NCBI GenBank assembly: GCA_902800305.1
Contig: CADCDP010000001.1
Location: 62,001 to 126,000, forward strand
Origin: an uncultured Bacteroidales bacterium
Lineage (GTDB): Bacteria > Bacteroidota > Bacteroidia > Bacteroidales > Bacteroidaceae
Length of the DNA stretch: 64,000 nucleotides
Direction: 5' to 3'
Part shown: piece after piece, positions 17,283 to 26,383 of the stretch
Layout: every line of letters begins with the position of its first letter
Position numbering within the stretch: position 1 is the stretch's first letter
Translations under genes and position numbers: made by a program
Notes under the pieces: model-generated
What the model was told of the DNA's origin: nothing
Seen by the model: the letters and a program-made list of their open reading frames with translations, nothing else
The model's database searches: none

Positions 17283-19174
17283 GAAAATGGCGCATCGAAG
17301 ACTCCAACGAGCTGTACGGCATCAATGGTTGGGGCGTAAACTATTTCCGTATCAATGAGAAAGGGAATGTGGCTGTGACCCCCAAGAAGGATGGGGTGGA
17401 AGTGGACCTCAAGGAAGTCATGGATGACCTCGCCTTGCGTGATGTGTCGGCACCCGTGCTGGTGCGTTTCCCTGACATCATCGACAACCGTATCGAGAAG
17501 ACCTCCACCTGTTTCGACAAGGCAGCCAAGGAGTATGGCTACACTGCCGAGAACTTCATCATCTACCCCATTAAGGTCAACCAAATCAGCCCAGTGGTGG
17601 AGGAAGTCATCAAGCATGGCAAGAAGTTCAACCTCGGTTTGGAAGCGGGTTCGAAACCTGAGCTTCATGCGGTGTTGGCGGTCAACATGAACAGCGACTC
17701 GCTCATTATCTGCAATGGCTATAAGGATCAGGACTACATTGAATTGGCTCTTCTCGCCCAGAAGATGGGAAAGCGCATCTTCATCGTGGTGGAGAAGTTC
17801 AACGAACTGGAAATCATTACCCGAACAGCTAAGAAACTCGGTGTGCGCCCCAACATGGGCATCCGCATCAAGTTAGCTGCATCAGGCGCAGGCAAGTGGG
17901 AAGAGAGTGGGGGAGATGCCAGTAAATTCGGCCTTACTTCGGGCGAGTTGCTCACCGCACTCCAGTACATCGATGAGAACGACATGAAGGACTGCCTGAA
18001 ACTTATCCACTTCCATATCGGCAGTCAGATTACCAAGATTCGCCGCATTCAGAATGCCCTCCGCGAAGCCAGCATGTTCTACGTGCAGCTCCATCAGATG
18101 GGTTATGGTGTGGAGTTTGTCGATTGTGGTGGTGGACTTGGTGTCGATTACGATGGCAGCCGTTCCAGCAGTAGCGAGAGTTCGGTCAATTACTCCATTC
18201 AGGAATATGTGAACAACTGTGTTTACACTTTCGTGGAGGCAGCTAAAGCCAGCGAGATTCCCCAGCCCAACATCATCACTGAGGGTGGACGTTCCTTGGC
18301 AGCCCACCATTCGGTGCTCATCATGGAAGTGCTCGAAACCACCGAAGTGCCCGCCATGCCCGATGAGTTTGAGGTAAAGGAAGATGACCATGCTTTGGCC
18401 AAAGACCTTTACGACATCTGGTGTAACATCAATGTGCGCAACATGTTGGAGAACTGGCACGACGCACAGCAAATCCGCGAAGAAGCCCTCGACCTCTTCT
18501 CCCATGGAATGCTCGACCTCCGCACCCGTGCCGAAATAGAGCGGATGTATTGGGCTGTGGCACGCGAAATCAACACGCTGGTTCACACGATGAAGCACGT
18601 GCCCGAAGAGTTCCATTCGCTCGACAAGCTCTTGGCCGACAAGTACTTCTGCAACTTCTCCCTCTTCCATTCGTTGCCCGATGCGTGGGCCATCGACCAG
18701 ATTTTCCCCATCATGCCTATCCAGCGGCTCAACGAGCGTCCCGAGCGCAATGCGACCTTGCAGGACATCACCTGTGACTCCGATGGTAAGATTGCACAGT
18801 TCGCTACCGAGACAGGTGTAAGCCACTTTATCCCACTCCATGCGCTCGACAAGAAGAAGGGTTCCTACTATATCGGTGTCTTCCTTGTGGGTGCCTACCA
18901 AGAGATTTTGGGCGATATGCACAACCTCTTCGGCGACACCAACGCCATCCACGTCACTACCGACAAAGATGGCTACCACATCAAGAACATTATCGATGGT
19001 GAGACCGTGGCCGACGTGCTCAGTTACGTGCAGTACGAGCCGAAGAAGCTTGTGCGCGGCCTTGAAGTCTGGGCCAAGCAAGCCATCAAGGAGGGTAAGA
19101 TTACGCTCGAAGAAGGCAAGGAGTTCCTCGATACCTACCGTTCTGGTCTTTATGGATACACGTATTTGGAATAA
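17279..19174 (+). CDS. speA: Biosynthetic arginine decarboxylase
   Basis: 631 aa, the normal length of Bacteroidota SpeA. The PLP lysine is K99 in YPIKVNQ; other family motifs are LGLEAGSKPEL, HFHIGSQI, and the downstream EGGRSLAAHHS. It converts arginine to agmatine with PLP and magnesium, the first step of the agmatine route to putrescine/spermidine. The ATG overlaps the aroK stop (TATGAG at 17278-17283). Five bases separate it from the flippase gene. Confidence 0.96.
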   Translation: MRKWRIEDSNELYGINGWGVNYFRINEKGNVAVTPKKDGVEVDLKEVMDDLALRDVSAPVLVRFPDIIDNRIEKTSTCFDKAAKEYGYTAENFIIYPIKVNQISPVVEEVIKHGKKFNLGLEAGSKPELHAVLAVNMNSDSLIICNGYKDQDYIELALLAQKMGKRIFIVVEKFNELEIITRTAKKLGVRPNMGIRIKLAASGAGKWEESGGDASKFGLTSGELLTALQYIDENDMKDCLKLIHFHIGSQITKIRRIQNALREASMFYVQLHQMGYGVEFVDCGGGLGVDYDGSRSSSSESSVNYSIQEYVNNCVYTFVEAAKASEIPQPNIITEGGRSLAAHHSVLIMEVLETTEVPAMPDEFEVKEDDHALAKDLYDIWCNINVRNMLENWHDAQQIREEALDLFSHGMLDLRTRAEIERMYWAVAREINTLVHTMKHVPEEFHSLDKLLADKYFCNFSLFHSLPDAWAIDQIFPIMPIQRLNERPERNATLQDITCDSDGKIAQFATETGVSHFIPLHALDKKKGSYYIGVFLVGAYQEILGDMHNLFGDTNAIHVTTDKDGYHIKNIIDGETVADVLSYVQYEPKKLVRGLEVWAKQAIKEGKITLEEGKEFLDTYRSGLYGYTYLE

Positions 19175-19179
19175 TTACT

Positions 19180-20682
19180 ATGTCCAATCTCAAAGGTTTA
19201 GCAAAAGACACGGCCATTTATGGCTTGAGCAGCATCGTGGGCAGGTTCTTGAACTACCTGCTTGTGCCGCTCTACACCCACGTCATCTCCGCCGCCAGCG
19301 GAGGGTATGGCGTGGTGACCAACATCTACGCCTATACCGCACTCATCCTTGTGCTTCTCACCTTTGGCATGGAGACCACGTTCTTCCGTTTTGCCAACAA
19401 GGAAGAGGAGAACCCCGACACGGTGTTCTCCACCACCATGGGGATGGTGTGTACTTTGTCTGTGCTGTTCTTGGCTGCCGTATTCCTCTTCATCGACCCT
19501 ATCGCTGAGGCGATGGGCTATGCCGACCACCACAGCTACATTCAGATGATGGCCGTCTGTGTGACACTCGATGCCATCCAGGCCATTCCCTTCTCCCTCC
19601 TTCGTTATCGGAAGAGACCCATCAAGTTCGCCGCACTGAAACTGTTCTTCATCATTGTGAACATCGGTCTGAATCTGCTCTATTTTGTCGTTCTCGGCAA
19701 GACAGATGTATTCTATGTGTTCAGCCTCAATCTCGCTTGCACGGCCCTCATCACTTTCTTCTTCATCCCCGAACTGCTGTCCGTCCGTTGGACGTTCGAT
19801 AGGAACCTGTTGAGGCGTATGTTCAAGTATTCGTGGCCCATCCTCGTGTTGGGCATAGCTGGTGTCCTTAACCAGACGCTCGACAAGATGCTTTTTCCTT
19901 GGGCATACACCCATACGGGTCTTCACACCGTGGCTGAGGCCAAGGTGCAGCTGGGCATCTACGGTGCCTGTGTGAAGGTGGCGATGATTATGGCGATGAT
20001 TACCCAGGCGTTCCGTTACGCCTACGAGCCTATCGTCTTCTCGAAGGCGAAGGACAAGGATAGCAAGGAGTACTATGCGGTGGCGATGAAGTTCTTCATC
20101 ATCTTCACCCTCTTTGCCTTCCTCTGTGTGATGGGCTACATCGACATCCTCAAGCACATCATCCGTGACGACTACTACGGTGGGTTGGACACCATCCCCA
20201 TCGTGATGGCCGCCGAAATCATGATGGGCATCTATTTCAACCTCTCTTTCTGGTATAAGTTGGTCGATAAGACCATTTGGGGTGCATGGTTCTCCTTCGC
20301 AGGATGTGCCGTGCTTGTGGCGGTCAATGTCCTGTTCGTCCCTCAGTACGGCTACATGGCCTGTGCGTGGGGCGGCTTTGCGGGTTATGCCACCGCCATG
20401 GTGCTCAGTTATATCGTGGGTCAGCGGCTCAACCCTATCCAATACGACCTTCGTGGCATCTTACGCTACACCTTCCTCACCCTTGTCCTCTTCCTCGTCA
20501 TGCAGTACCTGCCACAGTCGTGGCCTGTATGGCTTCGTCTCATCCTCAACACCATCCTCATCTTCCTTTTCCTCCTGGAGGTTGTCCACAGAGACCTTCC
20601 TCTGCACTCTCTCCCTGTTATCGGCAAGAAATTTAAAAAGAAGGAGCATGAGATGCCGCAAGCGGCAGAGAAAGAAAAATAA
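19180..20682 (+). CDS. Polysaccharide/oligosaccharide flippase-like membrane protein (MATE/Wzx-type)
   Basis: 500 aa with 12-14 predicted membrane segments and the N-terminal pattern LAKDTAIYGLSSIVGRFLNY of the Wzx/MurJ-like polysaccharide exporters. It would move undecaprenyl-linked sugar units across the inner membrane. Substrate cannot be told from sequence, and no glycosyltransferase genes are nearby. The last ten codons (MPQAAEKEK and stop) are made of the left arm of the GxxExxY cassette: the TGCCGC-AA-GCGGCA hairpin and the A-rich tract. The native C-terminus was probably replaced or extended by that insertion. Confidence 0.87.
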   Translation: MSNLKGLAKDTAIYGLSSIVGRFLNYLLVPLYTHVISAASGGYGVVTNIYAYTALILVLLTFGMETTFFRFANKEEENPDTVFSTTMGMVCTLSVLFLAAVFLFIDPIAEAMGYADHHSYIQMMAVCVTLDAIQAIPFSLLRYRKRPIKFAALKLFFIIVNIGLNLLYFVVLGKTDVFYVFSLNLACTALITFFFIPELLSVRWTFDRNLLRRMFKYSWPILVLGIAGVLNQTLDKMLFPWAYTHTGLHTVAEAKVQLGIYGACVKVAMIMAMITQAFRYAYEPIVFSKAKDKDSKEYYAVAMKFFIIFTLFAFLCVMGYIDILKHIIRDDYYGGLDTIPIVMAAEIMMGIYFNLSFWYKLVDKTIWGAWFSFAGCAVLVAVNVLFVPQYGYMACAWGGFAGYATAMVLSYIVGQRLNPIQYDLRGILRYTFLTLVLFLVMQYLPQSWPVWLRLILNTILIFLFLLEVVHRDLPLHSLPVIGKKFKKKEHEMPQAAEKEK

Positions 20683-21221
20683 ATAAAAACAAATAAAAAT
20701 AAATAAAAAGCATGCAAATTAAAGTGTTGGACGATGAAAACTTAAGAGAAAAACTGAAAGCATTTGTCTATGATATTGTCGGGTGTTGTCAGGAGGTACA
20801 CACAGAGAAAGGCCCAGAGCTGACAGAGTATGTGTATCAGGAGTGTTTGGGGATTGCTTTCGATGATGCTCATGTGAAATATATCAGAGAGTATCTTTTT
20901 CATCCAACTTTTCGTGGACATAAGGTGGAGTCTCCTCTTAAGGTGGATTTTTTTTGCAAAGGGGCAGTTTTTGTTGAGTGTAAAGCCATTGAAAAACTTT
21001 CTTTTCATGAGAGGCTTCAATTAACCAACTATATGCGAAATGCTGGTGTGAAAATAGGGATACTATACAACTTTTCCCCTTTAGTAGCACAGTGTGAGAA
21101 GTTCTATCTTGATACTGATAGCAATACTCTTTATTACTTTTGATTTTTTTCTATTTTTAGTTATTTTTATTTATTTTTCTTTTTCTCCGCCCCGAAGGGG
21201 CATTACCTAAAGTTATTTCTT
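20654..21221 (+). mobile_element. Putative GxxExxY cassette bounded by matched hairpin/A-rich arms
   Basis: Left arm: TGCCGCAAGCGGCA hairpin (20654-20667) followed by AAAGAAAAATAAATAAAAA (20671-20689). Right arm: exact reverse complement of that 19-mer (21164-21182), then a GCCCCGAAGGGGC hairpin (21189-21201) and TACCTAAAGTTATTTCTT (21204-21221). The single gene inside encodes a PD-(D/E)XK-fold GxxExxY protein. A gene-less element with the same arms in the same order, inverted, is at 26384-26545. Mobility is inferred from this second copy and from the way the cassette fits exactly between two genes; no target-site duplication is evident. Confidence 0.6.
20712..21143 (+). CDS. GxxExxY protein (PD-(D/E)XK nuclease-like superfamily)
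   Basis: 143 aa. The catalytic-type residues of the fold are visible as D79 in LKVDFF and E89-x-K91 in VECKA. The naming motif is degenerate: residues 34-42 read GPELTEYVY, so E39 and Y42 are kept but the first glycine position (36) is Glu. The family is widespread in Bacteroidota and often found alone between repeats; its biochemical role is not established. It sits inside the arms described for 20654-21221, 29 bp after the flippase stop. Codons are more A/T-rich than those of the neighbouring housekeeping genes, consistent with transfer. Confidence 0.88.
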   Translation: MQIKVLDDENLREKLKAFVYDIVGCCQEVHTEKGPELTEYVYQECLGIAFDDAHVKYIREYLFHPTFRGHKVESPLKVDFFCKGAVFVECKAIEKLSFHERLQLTNYMRNAGVKIGILYNFSPLVAQCEKFYLDTDSNTLYYF

Positions 21222-21223
21222 AT

Positions 21224-23353
21224 ATGATGAAAAAAATTACCTTATTCCTTTTTGCCCTGATGACCCTGTCGGCACACGCCGATGAAGGCATGTGGGTAAT
21301 GGGAAACATTTCGGAGAAGACCGATTCCATCCTGCACAGCATGGGATTGGAGTTGACCGCCGAAGAGTTGTACAGTACCGAACACCCGTCGCTGAACAAC
21401 GCCATTGTGCAGTTGGGTGGCTTCTGCTCAGGCGTTGTCGTGTCCAACGATGGTCTGATGTTCACCAACCACCATTGTGGTTTCGGTTCCATTCAGGACC
21501 ACTCCACCACCAAGCACGACTACCTCAAGTATGGCTTCTACGCCAAGTCGTTCGAGGACGAGCTTCCCAACGAGGGGCTTTACGTCCTTTTCCACATCAA
21601 GACCGTCGATGTGACCGACCTCATCCTGGGTTCTGTGCCCAAGGACGCTTCGCCCGAACAGGCCGATTCCATCGTCAATGCCGTATCTACCCAGCTCATG
21701 GAGATGGTGGATTACAGCGGCAAAGGCGTCCAGAGCGAAGTCAATCCCTTCTATAAGGGCAGCAAGTACTTCCTCTCCGTCTATCAGCGTTACGACGATG
21801 TGCGTCTGGTCTATGCCCCCCCACAGTGCCTCGGTAAATACGGTGGCGATACCGACAACTGGATGTGGCCTCGCCAGACTTGCGACTTCAGCGTGTTCCG
21901 CATCTATGCCGACAAGAACAACGCCCCTGCCGAATACAGCAAGGACAACGTGCCCTTCCATCCCCAGTGGTACGCCCATGTGAGTACCCAAGGCTATCAC
22001 GATGGCTCCTACGCCATGACCCTTGGCTATCCAGGCAGCACCGACCGCTACCTTTCCTCCTACGGCATCGAGAGCACCATGCGCACCGAGAACGACGTGC
22101 GTTACCAAGTGCGTGGCGTGAAGCTCGACATCCTCAACGAAGCCATGCGCCAGAGCGATGCCCTCCGCATCATGTACGCCTCCAAGCATGCCAGTTCGTC
22201 CAACTACTGGAAGTTCTCCCTTGGACAGAACACCGCACTCGACAACCTGAAAGTCGTTGACGAAAAGCGTCAGTTAGAGAAGGAGCTGATGGATTGGGCT
22301 GCCGAAGACACCGTGGCAAGAGGCCGCTATCTGGGCATCACCGATTCGCTGAAAGTCATCTACCAGCGGGAGCGCGATGCCCTCTATGGCTACAACCTCT
22401 GGGTGGAATCGTTCTATAGCGGTAGCGACATCCTGAGTTTTGTGATAAAGAACATGATGAGAGCGGTGCAGGGCGGCGAAGACGACTTCCATAAGAAGGT
22501 GCAAAAAGCCTACCGCGACATCGACGTGGCTACCGACAAGAAGGTCTTCCTTGCCCTCCTTCAGAACTACATCCAGCATGTGCCTAACCCAGATTTCCTT
22601 CCCCAAGGCATCCAGCATGAGGTCGATTCCATCTGGAACGGCAACTACCAGCTCTATGTAGATAACCTCTATGCCAACTCCATCTTCGCTCGTCCCGACG
22701 AACTGGAGGAAGTACACGATTTTTCCGAGTTGATGGAAGACCCGATGGTGGAGGTGGCTCTTCAGACGGTGGCGACTCTCTACTCCATGATGGGAAAAGT
22801 CGGTGGTACGGGAGAGTACGAGCGTCTTTTGGGCGATGGCATCCGTGAGATGAACCACGACCACGAATACTATCCCGATGCCAACTTCACCATGCGACTC
22901 AGCTACGGCCTGTGCAAGCCCATCGACTTCGCTCCAGGCACCACGGGTTTGAAAGAAGAGGCCACCAACTTGATTACCTCGCCCCGTTCTTTCCTCAACA
23001 AGCATGACCAGAACCCCGACAACCTCGACTTCGAGTTGATTCCACAGGTCTATAAGTGGATGAAGAGTGGCAAGTTCTCCAAGCAGTACATCGACCCACG
23101 CACAGGCCAACTGCCCCTCTGTTTCCTCACCACCAACGACATCACGGGTGGCAACTCTGGTTCTGGTATGTTCGATGGCAAGGGCCGCCTCATTGGTCTT
23201 GCCTTCGATGGCAACTGGGAAGCCATGTCGGGCGACCTCAAGTTCGACAATGCCCTGCAGCGTTGCATCGGCGTGGACATCCGCTACGTCCTCTCTGTTA
23301 TGGACGACTACAGCCACGCCAAGCGACTCATCAAGGAACTGACGATAGAATAA
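21224..23353 (+). CDS. S46 family dipeptidyl-peptidase (DPP7/DPP11 type)
   Basis: 709 aa with signal peptide (MMKKITLFLFALMTLSAHA). Chymotrypsin-like catalytic histidine in TNHHCGFG (about residues 81-88) and nucleophile S645 in GGNSGSGM; the C-terminus IGVDIRYVLSVMDDY is family typical. S46 enzymes are periplasmic, about 700-720 aa, with an inserted helical domain, and release dipeptides from peptide N-termini (hydrophobic/broad for DPP7, Asp/Glu for DPP11). I cannot assign the subtype safely by eye. They feed the amino-acid catabolism of asaccharolytic Bacteroidota. ATGs at 21224 and 21227 are equivalent. The GxxExxY cassette ends 2 bp before the start codon. It is closed by the terminator at 23398. 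Confidence 0.92.
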   Translation: MMKKITLFLFALMTLSAHADEGMWVMGNISEKTDSILHSMGLELTAEELYSTEHPSLNNAIVQLGGFCSGVVVSNDGLMFTNHHCGFGSIQDHSTTKHDYLKYGFYAKSFEDELPNEGLYVLFHIKTVDVTDLILGSVPKDASPEQADSIVNAVSTQLMEMVDYSGKGVQSEVNPFYKGSKYFLSVYQRYDDVRLVYAPPQCLGKYGGDTDNWMWPRQTCDFSVFRIYADKNNAPAEYSKDNVPFHPQWYAHVSTQGYHDGSYAMTLGYPGSTDRYLSSYGIESTMRTENDVRYQVRGVKLDILNEAMRQSDALRIMYASKHASSSNYWKFSLGQNTALDNLKVVDEKRQLEKELMDWAAEDTVARGRYLGITDSLKVIYQRERDALYGYNLWVESFYSGSDILSFVIKNMMRAVQGGEDDFHKKVQKAYRDIDVATDKKVFLALLQNYIQHVPNPDFLPQGIQHEVDSIWNGNYQLYVDNLYANSIFARPDELEEVHDFSELMEDPMVEVALQTVATLYSMMGKVGGTGEYERLLGDGIREMNHDHEYYPDANFTMRLSYGLCKPIDFAPGTTGLKEEATNLITSPRSFLNKHDQNPDNLDFELIPQVYKWMKSGKFSKQYIDPRTGQLPLCFLTTNDITGGNSGSGMFDGKGRLIGLAFDGNWEAMSGDLKFDNALQRCIGVDIRYVLSVMDDYSHAKRLIKELTIE

Positions 23354-23397
23354 AGCATAGCACTATTGTCCATTTGTGACACAATCGTCCAAAATGT

Positions 23398-23438
23398 GCG
23401 GTGCGACCGAAAAAACTTCGGTCGCACCGCTTTTTTTT
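23398..23438 (+). terminator. Rho-independent terminator of the S46 peptidase gene
   Basis: GCGGTGCGACCGA at 23398-23410 pairs perfectly with 23418-23430 (13 bp), followed by eight T. Confidence 0.95.
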
Positions 23439-23451
23439 CGTCCGAAACTTG

Positions 23452-23459
23452 TACCTTTG
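23452..23459 (+). promoter_or_regulatory. -7 element for the metalloprotease gene
   Basis: TACCTTTG directly after the terminator, 38 bp before the ATG at 23498. The -33 half is not obvious. Confidence 0.6.
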
Positions 23460-23497
23460 CCGCATCAATCGTGTACTAACTAACTCATTATTACCCT

Positions 23498-26215
23498 ATG
23501 AAGAAAAGCTTACTTACATTCCTTTTTGTCGGGTGCGCCGCTTTGAGCCATGCAGGTTCGAAGGTGACCTACACCACCGACATCGTCCGTGACGTCCACA
23601 AGACCACCGACCAACCCACCAACGTCAGGGTGAGCACCAACGTACTCGCCGAGACCTTCGGCCTCGTCTCCAACGCCGCCGTCGAGCGTGCCTTGGAAGC
23701 GGGCGACATTCAGTTTCTCGCCAAGCAGGGCAGTAGCGACAAGACCTACAGCACCAAGTCCTACGGCTCCTACGGCTATTGGTTCACCAAGAGTGGCGTG
23801 GCTTGCGAGTCCACCAACACCAACCGCCGCATGGCCTGTCAGTACAAGGACGGCTATTTCCAGGTGGTTCACAACACCAACGTGAAGAACGACAAGCCAT
23901 ACGTGAACGAGGGCGACTCCTTCTCCTTCACCGAGATGTTTGTGCTGGGTGCCGACACCGTGCAATACACCTTCCACGTCACGATGGGCACCCCAGAGTC
24001 CATCGAGACCGACCAGCCCGCCTACGTGGAACTGCTCGACCACCGCACCGACGAAATTGACCTTTGGCAGCTGACTCCACAGGTGCGTCAGAACGACGGA
24101 GAGTGGCTCACGCAGAACTACATCCAGGTGCGTGAGGGCGACAAAATCACCTTCAGCTGCCTCGACAAGGGCGAGAACACCGTCTATCGGGTGCGCTACC
24201 TCGACCGCAATGAGAATCAGTTGCGCGGCTACCGTGCCGATGCCGAGTTTGTGTTGACGGAGAGTGCCACCTCCGACGATGCCGGCTACTACTACTGTCA
24301 TTATATGTATAAGGATGCCAACGGCGTGACCCACACCCAGAAAGACCTCCGCCTCTATGTGGACGTGCAGACGAAACCCTTTGGCTCGTTCTGGGATTGG
24401 ACGGGTGAGGTGCCGCAGTTGACCTACGACTTCCACAACGAGTACGGCGACATCCCTGCCCCCACCAAGGTGCATGACATCCGCAAGAAGAATGGCCAGA
24501 AAGCCAATCAGGAAGTGGGCGAATGGTGGTCGGTCTTCTGGGGTGACGACCTCAACAGCGAGGTGGGCGGTCAGGAGAAAGCTCGTGAAGCAGCTAAGAA
24601 CATGGTGCAGAAGTACGACGAAGACTTCAAGTATATCTATGACAACATCGGTTGGCCGCCCAACCTGAGTGCCCGCAACGGCTACCGCTCCATGATTTAC
24701 ATCTTTGGTTCTGGTTTGAACAACGATAGCGAGTCAAAAACGACACAAGGCGGCTACCAGAGTTCCACCTACGCCGATGGCGGCAACTATGCCTGTGTGT
24801 GGGCGAGCTACTACCCCTTCTCTCGCTTCCGTTCCGATGCCGACCAGAAGTGGGGCGATGGCAACTACCAGCGCGAGGCGATGGTGCATGAGGGCATCCA
24901 CACGCTCTTTGCCGACTTGGGAGCTTGTCGCGGCTCTTCCTGGTTCCATGAGGGCGGCAACGTGTGGTTGCAGCAGGAGCTTCACGTGCGTCGCGAGGGC
25001 GACTACGAAGCCACCACGCCTGGCTGGTTGGGTGCTGGCAATGTGCTCTGTCCCTTCATGCCCATCGAGTGCTATTCGGGTTGGCTGCAAGACGGTTCCT
25101 TCGGAGGTCCGGCTGCAGAAGGTGTGAATATGTATGGAGCCAATGGGCAGATATGCACGTGGCGCAACCTCATCGGCGGCACTCAATATGGCGATGTCTT
25201 CCCCGTCGTGTTCAGCGCCGTGTGTGGCCCGAAGTCGGTGGCGTGGATTTGGAGATACTGTAAGAACCGTGTGCTCGAAACCATCGGCGACTCCATCGGC
25301 GACACCGCCATGCGCAACTTCATCACCCAGTATCGTGCTCGCTTGGCACTCTACGACCTCGGTGGATGGGACAAGGGCTACCGCCAGCTGGCAGACAACT
25401 ACTTCAAGACCACCGTGAAGCCCGAATGGGAGCCTTACTGGATTAACGTCGCCCCCTTCCAGCTCACTCCCTATCAGTCGGTGAAGCGCAACTCCACCGA
25501 TGGCTGGATGGCTCCCGACACGCTGACCAATCCCGGGTGGTCAGGCTCCAACATCATCCCCATCCATGTGAAGACAGGTGCCGACTATGCCGAAGTGGAG
25601 TTCCGTCCCGAGGACACGTCGGAACGCGCCCTGCTCTGCTACCGCACCAAGAGCGGCGAATGTTACTACAGTCAGCCCGTCAGCTGTGGCAAGATGCGTA
25701 TCGACCTGACCCATCAACCCGCCAACGGTGTCATTTTCTGCGTGGTGGTCAACACCGAATACGAGTTCAAGGGCGGCAGTTACGGAGAAGCCCTGCGCAA
25801 GCACCATTGGGACTACCGCCTCCGTCTGGGCGAGAATGCGCTGGCCATCGCCGACACTTACCAGAAGTGGTACTTCTACGAGAAGGACATCAAGGATGAA
25901 GGCTACAACGAAGAAGAAGCCGTAGGCATCGAAAGCCTCAAGCAATCGGCCTCGGTGGTAGATAGCGACGTGCCCCAAGTGAAGATGCTCACCAGCGTCA
26001 TCCGCTCTGGCTATAACATCCAGCTCCAGCTCGACGGTGTGGAGGCATCCGACGTGCAGGTACATATCGTGGGGCTTTCGGGCATCATCGTCGATGCCGC
26101 TCCGCTCAACCGCGATGGTTCCTACACCATCCCTTCCACCCTCTCCCACGGTCTCTACTTCATCACCTTCTCCCACGGCACCAAAGCCGACACCTACAAG
26201 GTGATTGTGAAGTAA
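23498..26215 (+). CDS. Secreted gluzincin-like metalloprotease with Ig-like domain and type IX sorting domain
   Basis: 905 aa. Signal peptide MKKSLLTFLFVGCAALSHA. An immunoglobulin-like domain ends with DDAGYYYCHYM (residues 260-270), the classic D-x-G-x-Y-x-C strand. A zinc site follows: HEGIH at 464-468 and a second acidic motif WFHEGGNVW with E485, spaced as in gluzincin peptidases (HExxH then Glu after about 16 residues). The last ~80 residues form a type IX C-terminal domain ending LYFITFSHG...YKVIVK. It probably acts on the cell surface or outside. I associate it loosely with DUF6055-type proteins; substrate is unknown. It has its own promoter and is followed by a dyad array (26256-26320). 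Proteolytic activity is inferred from motifs only. Confidence 0.78.
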   Translation: MKKSLLTFLFVGCAALSHAGSKVTYTTDIVRDVHKTTDQPTNVRVSTNVLAETFGLVSNAAVERALEAGDIQFLAKQGSSDKTYSTKSYGSYGYWFTKSGVACESTNTNRRMACQYKDGYFQVVHNTNVKNDKPYVNEGDSFSFTEMFVLGADTVQYTFHVTMGTPESIETDQPAYVELLDHRTDEIDLWQLTPQVRQNDGEWLTQNYIQVREGDKITFSCLDKGENTVYRVRYLDRNENQLRGYRADAEFVLTESATSDDAGYYYCHYMYKDANGVTHTQKDLRLYVDVQTKPFGSFWDWTGEVPQLTYDFHNEYGDIPAPTKVHDIRKKNGQKANQEVGEWWSVFWGDDLNSEVGGQEKAREAAKNMVQKYDEDFKYIYDNIGWPPNLSARNGYRSMIYIFGSGLNNDSESKTTQGGYQSSTYADGGNYACVWASYYPFSRFRSDADQKWGDGNYQREAMVHEGIHTLFADLGACRGSSWFHEGGNVWLQQELHVRREGDYEATTPGWLGAGNVLCPFMPIECYSGWLQDGSFGGPAAEGVNMYGANGQICTWRNLIGGTQYGDVFPVVFSAVCGPKSVAWIWRYCKNRVLETIGDSIGDTAMRNFITQYRARLALYDLGGWDKGYRQLADNYFKTTVKPEWEPYWINVAPFQLTPYQSVKRNSTDGWMAPDTLTNPGWSGSNIIPIHVKTGADYAEVEFRPEDTSERALLCYRTKSGECYYSQPVSCGKMRIDLTHQPANGVIFCVVVNTEYEFKGGSYGEALRKHHWDYRLRLGENALAIADTYQKWYFYEKDIKDEGYNEEEAVGIESLKQSASVVDSDVPQVKMLTSVIRSGYNIQLQLDGVEASDVQVHIVGLSGIIVDAAPLNRDGSYTIPSTLSHGLYFITFSHGTKADTYKVIVK

Positions 26216-26255
26216 AAACTCCCTCCCTTTTTCCTGGTGCTCGTCACCCCAAAAT

Positions 26256-26320
26256 CGGTCTGAGTCACACCGCCACCCTCGGTGTGACTCAGACCGCCTA
26301 TACCGGTGTGAGTCACACCG
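26256..26320. repeat. Array A: three 17-bp dyads with a 24-bp period
   Basis: CGGTCTGAGTCACACCG (26256-26272), CGGTGTGACTCAGACCG (26280-26296, the reverse complement of the first) and CGGTGTGAGTCACACCG (26304-26320, self-complementary). Spacers are 7 bp. The same motif and period recur at 59075-59139. Located 41 bp after the metalloprotease stop. Confidence 0.9.
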
Positions 26321-26383
26321 GTTCCAGGGTGCCCTGCGTGGGGCAAAAGAGCAAAGGGGTTAAGGATTTTTTAGTAATCGGGA

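Noticed and set aside
21204..21221. Target-site duplication around the GxxExxY cassette
   Set aside because: No convincing short direct repeat was found at the two outer borders, partly because the left border lies in flippase coding sequence and cannot be placed exactly.
26256..26320. CRISPR array
   Set aside because: Repeats are only 17 bp, self-complementary and separated by 7 bp, far too short for spacers, and no cas genes are present.
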